Of a stretch of 64,000 nucleotides of DNA, positions 57,439-64,000 are shown one piece after another. The notes under the pieces are model-generated. The model did no database searches, had not been told where the DNA came from, and saw only the letters and a program-made list of their open reading frames with translations. Position numbers and translations under genes: made by a program. The stretch's first letter is position 1. Every line of letters starts with the position of its first letter. The stretch is from NCBI RefSeq assembly GCF_018362975.1, contig NZ_CP074371.1, positions 6,882,001-6,946,000 of the forward strand. The letters are read 5' to 3'. The DNA comes from Nocardia tengchongensis. GTDB lineage: Bacteria; Actinomycetota; Actinomycetes; Mycobacteriales; Mycobacteriaceae.

Positions 57439-58577
57439 ACACCGACAATGGCAAACCCGATACCAATGATGTGAACACCACAACAGCCACCCTCGGCGCC
57501 GCCGGACCGGCCACCCTCACCAACCCGGCGGACACCTCGGCCGACGGCGTCGTCGTCGAAGGCGTCGAGAAATCCTTCGGCGCGGTCCAGGCACTGCGCG
57601 GCGTCACTTTCAAGGCCTCGCCCGGCGAGGTGCTGGGCATCCTCGGACCCAACGGCGCGGGCAAGACCACCATGGTCAACATCCTGTCCACCCTCATCGC
57701 CCCCGACGCCGGGCGCGCGCTGGTCGCCGGGCACGACGTCGTCGCCGACGCCGCCGACGTCCGCCGCTCCATCATGCTGACCGGGCAGTTCGCCGCCCTC
57801 GACGACGCCCTGTCCGGCTACGAGAACCTGGTCATGTTCGGCCGCCTGATGGGCCTGCGCAAACGCGCCGCCCGCGCCCGCGCCGACGAACTCGTCGAGG
57901 AATTCGACCTCACCCAGGCCGCCGGACGCCGCGTCGGCACCTACTCCGGCGGCATGCGGCGCCGCATCGACATCGCCTGCGGACTGGTCGTACGACCCGA
58001 AGTGGTGTTCCTCGACGAACCCACCACCGGCCTGGACCCCCGCAGCCGCCAAGGCGTCTGGGACCTGGTCGGCGGATTCCGCAAACACGGCATCACCACC
58101 CTGCTCACCACCCAGTACCTCGAAGAAGCCGACGCGCTGTGTGACCGCATCATCGTCATCGACCACGGCCTCGTCATCGCCGCCGGCACCGCCGACGAAC
58201 TCAAGGCCCGCACCGGCGGCAGCTACTGCGAAATCGTCCCGCTCCGCCTGGAAGACCTGCCCGCCCTCATGGACGCCCTCGGCGACCTGCTCCCGGCCAC
58301 CGTTCGCGAAGCACTGACCGAGGATTCGGACCGGCTCGCCATCCCCGCGCCCGAAGGCGCCAAAACCCTCGCCGAGGCGCTGCGGCGACTCGACGCGGCC
58401 GGACTGGAACTGGTCGACATCGCGCTGCGCCGACCCTCCCTCGACGACGTGTTCCTCGAACTCACCGGGCACATCCCCCCTAAAACCGAGGAACCCGAAG
58501 AGGATTCACCCTCGATCCGGCTCCGCGGCGACGGCGCCGGCCGCCACCGTGCCGCCGAGGATCGGACCCGGGGATGA
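57435..58577 (+). CDS. ABC exporter ATPase, DrrA type
   Basis: 380 residues. GTG start overlaps the NRPS stop (GTGA), so it is translated with the NRPS. Walker [10 protein letters not shown], signature Y-S-G-G-M-R-R-R, Walker [13 protein letters not shown], and D-loop. The C-terminal 80 residues match the DrrA extension. A 40-residue Thr/Asn-rich N-terminal tail precedes the ATPase. It drives the DrrB/DrrC-like permeases that follow and should export the NRPS product. Confidence 0.9.
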   Translation: MNTDNGKPDTNDVNTTTATLGAAGPATLTNPADTSADGVVVEGVEKSFGAVQALRGVTFKASPGEVLGILGPNGAGKTTMVNILSTLIAPDAGRALVAGHDVVADAADVRRSIMLTGQFAALDDALSGYENLVMFGRLMGLRKRAARARADELVEEFDLTQAAGRRVGTYSGGMRRRIDIACGLVVRPEVVFLDEPTTGLDPRSRQGVWDLVGGFRKHGITTLLTTQYLEEADALCDRIIVIDHGLVIAAGTADELKARTGGSYCEIVPLRLEDLPALMDALGDLLPATVREALTEDSDRLAIPAPEGAKTLAEALRRLDAAGLELVDIALRRPSLDDVFLELTGHIPPKTEEPEEDSPSIRLRGDGAGRHRAAEDRTRG

Positions 58578-59410
58578 CCGCCACCGCCACCACCGCGCGC
58601 ACCGGCTGGCTCACCGACGTCCGCGCCACCCCCGCCACCCTCGCCCAATGGTGGGTGCTCACGGTGCGGCTGATCGTGCCCTCGGTCAAGACCGGCGAGA
58701 TCATCACCGCCATCGCCGCACCCCTCACCTTCACCGCCAGCTTCTACATCCCCCTCAACCGCGTGATGAGCTTCGCCGGACTGGGATTCAGCAGCTACGC
58801 GCAATTCATGGCGCCCATCGTCATCCTGCAGGCCTGCGCGTTCACCGGAGTCTCCGCCGCCTTCCGGGCCGCCACCGACGCCGTCTCCGGACTCGACCGG
58901 CGCTTCGACGCCATGCCCATGCACCCGATCGTGCCCGCTGCGGCACGCATGTCCTCCAATGTGTTCCGGCTGCTCATCGGACTCGTCGCGGGCGTGATCG
59001 GCACCTACGTGGTCGGCTTCCGATTCGCCGGCAGCTTCGCCCACACCGTCGGATTCCTGGTGCTCGGCCTGCTCATCGGCATCAACTTCTGCCTGGGCGC
59101 CGACGCCATCGGCACCTACACCCGCAGCCCCGAGGCCACCACCCAGATGCTGGTGCTGCCACCGCTGATCCTCGGCATGCTCTCCACCGGTCTGGCCCCC
59201 GCCCACCAATTCCCGCACTGGGTACAGGGTTTCGTCCGCAACCAGCCGGTCTCGCAATTCGCCGAGGCGCTGCGCGCACTCGGCGGCGACCCCGGCGGCC
59301 ATGCGCACCCGGTCACCTGGTCGCTGATGATGCCGACGGTGCTGTGGATCGTCGGCACCATCGCCGTGTCCTGCTACTTCATCGCCCGGCAGAACCTGAA
59401 GAGGTCGTGA
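58574..59410 (+). CDS. ABC-2 type export permease, DrrB type
   Basis: 278 residues with about six hydrophobic segments. ATG overlaps the preceding TGA (ATGA). The N-terminal cytosolic section W-W-V-L-T-V-R-L-I and the F-M-A-P-I-V-I-L-Q-A loop are typical of the daunorubicin-exporter family used for lipids and peptides in mycobacteria. Confidence 0.87.
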   Translation: MTATATTARTGWLTDVRATPATLAQWWVLTVRLIVPSVKTGEIITAIAAPLTFTASFYIPLNRVMSFAGLGFSSYAQFMAPIVILQACAFTGVSAAFRAATDAVSGLDRRFDAMPMHPIVPAAARMSSNVFRLLIGLVAGVIGTYVVGFRFAGSFAHTVGFLVLGLLIGINFCLGADAIGTYTRSPEATTQMLVLPPLILGMLSTGLAPAHQFPHWVQGFVRNQPVSQFAEALRALGGDPGGHAHPVTWSLMMPTVLWIVGTIAVSCYFIARQNLKRS

Positions 59411-60231
59411 TGGCCACCCTCGCACACCCCGAAGCCACCGACACCCTCCTGTTCGGCGAGGGCTCCGCCCCGGCCCTGTTGCGGCACACCTGGATTCAGA
59501 CCCAGCGGCTGCTGACCCGCTGGGTGCGCGACCCGGTCACGCTGCTCGAAACCCTCGTCGTGCCGTGCCTGCTGCTGCTCATGCTCGACATCGTGGTGGG
59601 CTCGCAGATCGAGAAGTTCTCCGGGCACAGCGCCCTCTACGGATCCACGCCCATGGTGACCCTGGTCGGCGCGCTGTCGGGGACGGTGGCCAGCGGCGTC
59701 ATGCTCGGCCGCGAACGCGAGGCGGGCATCCTGGCCCGGTTCTGGGTGCTGCCCGTGCACCGTGCCTCCGGCCTGGCCGCGCGGATCATCGCCGAGGGGA
59801 TCCGGATCTTCGCCGGGACCGTGGTCATCATCTGCTTCGGCATGGCGATCGGCTTCCGCTTCCGGCGGGGACCCTGGCAGGCGCTCGCGTTCCTGGGCAT
59901 CCCGGTGCTGTTCGGGCTGGCCTTCGCCACCATGGTCACCGCGATCGCGGTCTTCACCGCCAAGGCCGCCCTGGTCGAGGCGGTGGCGCTGCTGTCCTCG
60001 CTGCTCATGTTCTTCAGCACCGGCTTCGTGCCGCTGGCGGCCTACCCCAAGTGGATTCAGCCGGTGGTCGAGCATCAGCCCATGTCGGTGGCGGTCGACA
60101 CGATGCGGGCGCTGGCCGCGGGCGGGCCGGTGGCCGGGCCGTTGATCAAGACGATCGTGTGGTCGCTCGGGCTGATCATCGTGTTCGCCGTCCCCGCCGC
60201 CTACGGCTATCGGCGGGCAAGCCGGGCCTGA
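59410..60231 (+). CDS. ABC-2 type export permease, DrrC type
   Basis: 273 residues. The ATG at 59410 shares a base with the preceding TGA (TGATG). It has six hydrophobic segments with G-R-E-R-E-A-G-I-L-A-R-F-W-V-L-P-V-H as the ABC-2 signature. It completes the exporter; four genes from NRPS to drrC overlap or touch, a single translational unit. Confidence 0.87.
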   Translation: MATLAHPEATDTLLFGEGSAPALLRHTWIQTQRLLTRWVRDPVTLLETLVVPCLLLLMLDIVVGSQIEKFSGHSALYGSTPMVTLVGALSGTVASGVMLGREREAGILARFWVLPVHRASGLAARIIAEGIRIFAGTVVIICFGMAIGFRFRRGPWQALAFLGIPVLFGLAFATMVTAIAVFTAKAALVEAVALLSSLLMFFSTGFVPLAAYPKWIQPVVEHQPMSVAVDTMRALAAGGPVAGPLIKTIVWSLGLIIVFAVPAAYGYRRASRA

Positions 60232-60316
60232 AACATCAATACCCCTATCCGGAAAGTCGGCGCGCGCATGCCCCGACCTCCCGCAGCGACGCGGGCGGCG
60301 GATTAAGCTGTCCGCC

Positions 60317-60817
60317 GTGCTCGAACCCGAAACCCCCGTCGCGCCCCACCCCGACATCGCCCACCTGGCCCCGCTGCTGGGCACCTGGCGGGGCCGCGGC
60401 CGCGGCGAATACCCGACCATCGATTCGTTCGAGTACCTGGAGGAAGTGCATTTCGGCCATGTCGGCCGCCCCTTCCTCACCTACCGGCAGCGCACCCGCG
60501 CCGCCGACGGCAGCCGGCCCATGCACAGCGAGACCGGCTATCTGCGCGCACTGCCCGACGACCGGATCGAGCTGATCCTGGCCCACCCCACCGGGATCAC
60601 CGAGATCTGCGAGGGCCGCCTGGTGCGCGAGAACGGCGAGCTGCGTCTGGAACTCGACTCCACCTCGATCGGGATGAGCAGCACCGCGAAGTCGGTGACC
60701 GCGCTGGGCCGGACCATCACGGTCGCGGGCGACACCCTCGACTACTCCCTGCGGATGGCCGCGGTCGAGCAGCCGCTGACCCACCATCTGGCGGCCAGCC
60801 TGCAGCGCGCAAACTGA
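60317..60817 (+). CDS. Nitrobindin-like heme-binding beta-barrel protein (FABP/DUF1794)
   Basis: 166 residues from GTG 60317. Motif G-T-W-R-G-R-G-R-G-E-Y-P at residues ~22-33 is the family hallmark (G-x-W-x-G-x-G-x-G-x-Y-P), and the C-terminal L-T-H-H-L-A-A carries the likely proximal heme His. Homologues bind ferric heme and react with nitric oxide or peroxynitrite. It is cytoplasmic and 85 bases downstream of the exporter; a functional link with the NRPS is unproven. A hairpin (60879-60909) follows. Confidence 0.85.
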   Translation: MLEPETPVAPHPDIAHLAPLLGTWRGRGRGEYPTIDSFEYLEEVHFGHVGRPFLTYRQRTRAADGSRPMHSETGYLRALPDDRIELILAHPTGITEICEGRLVRENGELRLELDSTSIGMSSTAKSVTALGRTITVAGDTLDYSLRMAAVEQPLTHHLAASLQRAN

Positions 60818-60878
60818 CCGAAAATGACCTCAGCTCTGAACTGCAAGCGAACTTTACAGTCCGATAGCGGCTCTGACG

Positions 60879-60909
60879 TGCCGCATTCCCGCCAAAGCGG
60901 AGTGCGGCA
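60879..60909 (+). terminator. Hairpin after the nitrobindin gene
   Basis: TGCCGCA at 60879-60885 pairs with TGCGGCA at 60903-60909 and CCGC with GCGG inside, separated by a short bulge and CAAA loop. It most likely ends the nitrobindin transcript. Confidence 0.55.
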
Positions 60910-61055
60910 ACACATATACGCCTTGCCTCCGGCATGGGTCACCGATTAACGTTTCATGCACTGGCAAACATTCAGCCAACCTCAATTGAGCACCGGATCA
61001 ACCGAATCGACACCGTTCGGGTCTCCTCACTCATCCCCAAACAAGGGAGAGGGAT

Positions 61056-61244
61056 ATGAAGCGCTCGGCCCTTCTGCTGGTTACCACCGCGGGCATGATT
61101 CTCGCGGGAGCAGGCGTCACCGAAATGCTCGGCGACGGATCCACCGAAGGCCCACCCGTCAAGACGCTCGCCGACCAGCGGTACGTCTCCGACAACATCG
61201 GCGAGATCCAGTCCTCCGCCTGCGTCCGGTACACCGGACGCTGA
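61056..61244 (+). CDS. Small exported peptide, unknown
   Basis: 62 residues from ATG 61056, which has an AGGGAGAGGG site five bases upstream. Residues 1-25 form a signal peptide or membrane anchor (M-K-R-S-A-L-L-L-V, hydrophobic to A-G-A-G-V-T). The mature part is about 35 residues, polar, with one Cys near the end (S-A-C-V-R-Y-T-G-R). No family recognised. It stands alone between the nitrobindin gene and the convergent penicillin-binding lipoprotein. Confidence 0.6.
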   Translation: MKRSALLLVTTAGMILAGAGVTEMLGDGSTEGPPVKTLADQRYVSDNIGEIQSSACVRYTGR

Positions 61245-61251
61245 CCCTCCA

Positions 61252-63039
61252 TCAATACCCCGGGGGCAACGCCGCGACCATATCGCGTGTCACCGCCACC
61301 GCATTGTCCGAACTGCCGCCGCGCACGACCAGCGTCGCCCAGGCCAGATCACCGCGGTAGCCGATGAACCACGAGTGCGAACCGCCGTCCACCTCGGCCT
61401 CACCGGTCTTCCCGTACACCTCACCCTGATCGACGATGCGCTCGGCCGTACCGCCGAGCACCACCTTGCGCATCATCAGGCGCAGACCGTCGATCACCTC
61501 CGGCTTCAACTGCGGCCGGTCCCCCGACACCTGGGTCTGATGACCCGCGATCAGATACGGCACCGGCGCCGAACCGTGCGCGACCGTCGCGGCCACCAAC
61601 GCCATACCGAACGGGCTCGCCAGCACCTTGCCCTGGCCGATGCCGTCCTCGGCGCGCTGCACCAGATCGTGGTCGGCGGGCACCGAACCGGACGCGGTCG
61701 GCAGGCCCGCGATCGTGTAGTCCAGGCCGAGGCCCAGCGCGGCCGCGGCGGTGCGGAGGTCATCGCCTTCGAGTTCGGACGCCAGCTTGGCGAAGGACGT
61801 GTTGCAGGAGCGCTCGTACGCCGTCGCCATCGCCACGCTGCCGACGCTGAACAGGTCGTAGTTGGGAATCGTGCGCTCGCCCACCACGATCTGGCTCGGG
61901 CACGGCACCACGGTGTCGGGAGTGGCAAGGCCGGCGGTCATGGCCGCCGCGGCCGTCACCGTCTTGAATGTCGAACCCGGCGGATAGAGACCGGTCGCCG
62001 CCACCGGGCCATCCTTGTCGGCCGCCTCGTTCTGGGCGACGGCCAGGATCGCGCCCGTGGACGGCTGCACCACGACCATCATGGCCTGCTCGGTGCGAGC
62101 GTCCACCGCGCGCTGCGCGGAATTCTGGACATAGCGGTCCACGCTGAGCGAGAAGGACGGGGAGGTCTGCGGGTCGACCTCCTCGAGCACATCGGTGTCG
62201 ACGCCGTTGGAGTTGACGGTCACCACGCTCCAGCCGGCCTTGCCGTCCACCTCGTCGATGACGGTCTTGCGGATCTGGGTCATCAGGTCCGGGGCGAAGT
62301 GGCGGTCGGTGGGGACCAGGTCGAATTCCTTGCTGAACGTCACCCCGGACAGGCCCATGAGCGCCGAATTGACCTCGCCGAACTCCCATTCCGTGAGCTG
62401 GGCGGCGGTGTAGGGGCCGTCGGAGCGGCGGGCGGCGCGCAGCAGCGTCGCGGCGTCGATCTTGTCGTCGAAGCGGCGCAAGGCATTCGCCAGCGCGACA
62501 CTGACCCCGTTGGGATCCGACGAGGCCGACGGCTTGAACTGCACGCGGTACAGCGAGCCCGGCACCAGGACATCCCCGCCGGAGCGCTCGTTCACGCGGG
62601 CGCGCGGCGCCGGGTTCGAACGCAGTTGCAGCGTCTGGGTATTGCCCAGCTGCGGGTGGATGTCGGCCGCGGACCAGCGCACCTGCCACTTGCCGTCGGC
62701 GCGGCCCATCTGCAGCTGGCCCTGGTAGGCCCAGACGCGGTCCTTGGGCAGGTGCCACTCGTAGGTGTAATCGACGACGGCGGTGTCGCCGGTGACGCGG
62801 GCCGCGCCGGTGGTCGCCACCAGCTTCTCCGCCTGCAGCTGATCCCACGCCGAACCGAGTGCGGCACGGGCTCTTTCGGGCTGACTGGTGCGGTCGGCGG
62901 CCGAGTCCACGTCGTGGTCGGCGAAATCGGAGACGAAGGCCTCGGCGGCCTGCGCGGGCCCCTGGGGACCCGACGAACACCCGGCCGCGGCGACCGCGAC
63001 CGCGGCGGCGATCAGCGTGGAAAAAACCCGAGTTGACAT
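61252..63039 (-). CDS. Penicillin-binding lipoprotein (transpeptidase, PBP-lipo type)
   Basis: 595 residues from ATG 63039. Signal with lipobox A-A-A-G-C (Cys21). An NTF2-like domain of MecA/PBP2a type covers ~35-150, a dimerisation region follows, and the transpeptidase contains S-T-F-K (Ser356), S-C-N and K-T-G. All three catalytic motifs are intact. It cross-links peptidoglycan outside the membrane. It occupies the place of Rv2864c relative to map and the GNAT gene, so this end of the accessory block returns to conserved gene order. Confidence 0.92.
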   Translation of the reverse strand: MSTRVFSTLIAAAVAVAAAGCSSGPQGPAQAAEAFVSDFADHDVDSAADRTSQPERARAALGSAWDQLQAEKLVATTGAARVTGDTAVVDYTYEWHLPKDRVWAYQGQLQMGRADGKWQVRWSAADIHPQLGNTQTLQLRSNPAPRARVNERSGGDVLVPGSLYRVQFKPSASSDPNGVSVALANALRRFDDKIDAATLLRAARRSDGPYTAAQLTEWEFGEVNSALMGLSGVTFSKEFDLVPTDRHFAPDLMTQIRKTVIDEVDGKAGWSVVTVNSNGVDTDVLEEVDPQTSPSFSLSVDRYVQNSAQRAVDARTEQAMMVVVQPSTGAILAVAQNEAADKDGPVAATGLYPPGSTFKTVTAAAAMTAGLATPDTVVPCPSQIVVGERTIPNYDLFSVGSVAMATAYERSCNTSFAKLASELEGDDLRTAAAALGLGLDYTIAGLPTASGSVPADHDLVQRAEDGIGQGKVLASPFGMALVAATVAHGSAPVPYLIAGHQTQVSGDRPQLKPEVIDGLRLMMRKVVLGGTAERIVDQGEVYGKTGEAEVDGGSHSWFIGYRGDLAWATLVVRGGSSDNAVAVTRDMVAALPPGY

Positions 63040-63127
63040 CGGGTCAGATGCTAGAGCCAACTACTGGCAAACCAGTGCGACACACTGCACCGGAACGGAT
63101 TTCACGCAGACATCACAAGAAATCCGG

Positions 63128-63997
63128 TCAATCCAGCAGCACCGTCGCGAATGTTGCGATCTGCCGGAACCCGACCTTCGCATAGGCGCGGCGCGCAACG
63201 TCGTTGTAGCAGTTGACATACAGGCTGGCGGTGCGCCCCGAGGACACCACCACATTGGCCACGGCCGCGGTGCCGGACGTTCCATACCCTTCGCCTCGTT
63301 TGTCCGGATGGACCCATACGCCCTGAATCTGCCCGGTGCGTCGCGACAACGCGCCGACCTCCGCCTTGAAGACGACCTCACCGTCCTCGAATCGCGCCCA
63401 GGCCCGGCCGGATTCGATGAGCCCCGCCACCCGGCGGCGATAACTGCGCCCGCCGTCGCCCGACCGCGGGTCGATGCCGATCTCCTCGGTGAACATGGCG
63501 ATCGCCGCGACCAGATACCGATCGATCTCCTCGGGCCGCACCCGGCGCACCCGCAAATCCGGAGCGATAGCGGCGGGCCGATCCAGCGCGAGCAACGGCT
63601 GATCGTCACGCAGCTCCCGCGGCGCACCCCAGTGCGCGGCCAGCAACTCCCACAGCGGCAAGGTCAGCTCCCGCCGGCCCACCACCGACGAACACACCCG
63701 CGGCCCCTTGATCGCCTTCTCGGCGAAGGCGCGCAGATCGTCGCGGCCGCCACGCAGCGGCACCAGATTGGCCCCCGAGAAGCACAGCGAGTCCCCCGGT
63801 CCGCCCCGGCTCCACAGTTCGCCGTACACGCCGCGCTGGTCGAGGCCGAACTCCTGCAGACGCGCGGCGACCATGCAGGTCGCCACCGGATCGGTATCGA
63901 GCACACGCAGAACCTGCGTCAGATCGCGGTTCGCGAGCTGACGGGCCCCGGACATCCGGCCCCGGCGAGTCGGCTCCAGCACACTCCGCACGCTCAC
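63128..63997 (-). CDS. GNAT-family N-acetyltransferase (DUF4081 type)
   Basis: 289 residues from GTG 63997; the frame stays open to the window edge, so an earlier start outside is possible. The C-terminal half holds the GNAT fold with V-W-V-H-P-D-K-R-G-E-G-Y-G-T and Y-V-N-C-Y-N-D-V-A-R-R-A-Y; the N-terminal half matches DUF4081. It corresponds to Rv2867c, conserved beside ispG in mycolata. Acceptor unknown. It is co-directional with the penicillin-binding lipoprotein, 88 bases apart. Confidence 0.88.
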   Translation of the reverse strand: MSVRSVLEPTRRGRMSGARQLANRDLTQVLRVLDTDPVATCMVAARLQEFGLDQRGVYGELWSRGGPGDSLCFSGANLVPLRGGRDDLRAFAEKAIKGPRVCSSVVGRRELTLPLWELLAAHWGAPRELRDDQPLLALDRPAAIAPDLRVRRVRPEEIDRYLVAAIAMFTEEIGIDPRSGDGGRSYRRRVAGLIESGRAWARFEDGEVVFKAEVGALSRRTGQIQGVWVHPDKRGEGYGTSGTAAVANVVVSSGRTASLYVNCYNDVARRAYAKVGFRQIATFATVLLD

Positions 63998-64000
63998 AGC

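Noticed and set aside
1..64000. tRNA or rRNA genes, CRISPR arrays, insertion sequences with terminal repeats, prophage
   Set aside because: None seen: no tRNA-like T-loop/anticodon pattern, no regular spacer-repeat array, no transposase or integrase.

Overview
The window is high-GC actinobacterial DNA, most likely from a Nocardia or close mycolic-acid-containing relative. The main reason is gene order. From memory of Mycobacterium tuberculosis (Rv2846c to Rv2867c), the series efpA-like MFS, cysG, cobB, cobO, magnesium/cobalt chelatase, ElaA-type GNAT, mqo, alpha/beta hydrolase, map, penicillin-binding lipoprotein and GNAT recurs here in the same order. The copy here is interrupted by accessory blocks at 12.8-20.1 kb and 31.5-61.2 kb. 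A 13E12-type HNH nuclease, an XRE/DUF5753 regulator, a DUF4254 protein and a DrrABC-type exporter fit the same assignment.

Layout. 1-5.5 kb: amine catabolism (3' part of mmsA, class III aminotransferase, gamma-aminobutyraldehyde-type dehydrogenase, FAD amine oxidase). A short Arg-rich leader ORF and a strong hairpin terminator precede the oxidase. 5.5-9.9 kb: MarR regulator and divergent hydrolase sharing an operator array, metallophosphoesterase, Lrp-type regulator, HD hydrolase, TetR. 9.9-12.8 kb: efpA-like exporter and cysG. 12.9-20.1 kb: secreted hydrolase, DoxX-like membrane protein, APH-fold phosphotransferase, conserved unknowns, HNH nuclease. 20.1-24.8 kb: cobE-cobB-cobO-chelatase, with cobQ further on at 28.8-30.4 kb behind map. 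24.9-28.7 kb: GNAT, mqo and hydrolases.

31.6-39.7 kb: flavin monooxygenase, then a GntR regulator divergent from a phosphonate operon (FAD oxidoreductase, PhnX-like phosphonatase, PhnS/T/U/V transporter). Two palindromes lie in the divergent promoter, a 15-bp hairpin separates catabolic from transport genes, and a 58-codon ORF is coupled by ATGA overlaps between phnT and phnU. 39.8-42.6 kb: membrane kinase-like protein, a small helical protein and a DUF4254 protein. 42.7-60.2 kb: a biosynthetic locus with an XRE/DUF5753 regulator, a free-standing truncated adenylation-domain N-lobe, a 13.2-kb trimodular NRPS (C-A-T-E-C-A-T-C-A-T-E-TE) and an ABC exporter. The domain order predicts a short D-L-D tripeptide, possibly N-acylated. 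60.3-64 kb: nitrobindin-like protein, a small exported peptide, penicillin-binding lipoprotein and GNAT.

Three genes (FAD amine oxidase, APH-fold phosphotransferase, NRPS) are each broken by a one-base length change in a C run, and each reads through cleanly when that base is corrected. Sequencing or assembly error is the simplest explanation; the alternative is that all three are decaying. Intact lengths are given on that assumption.
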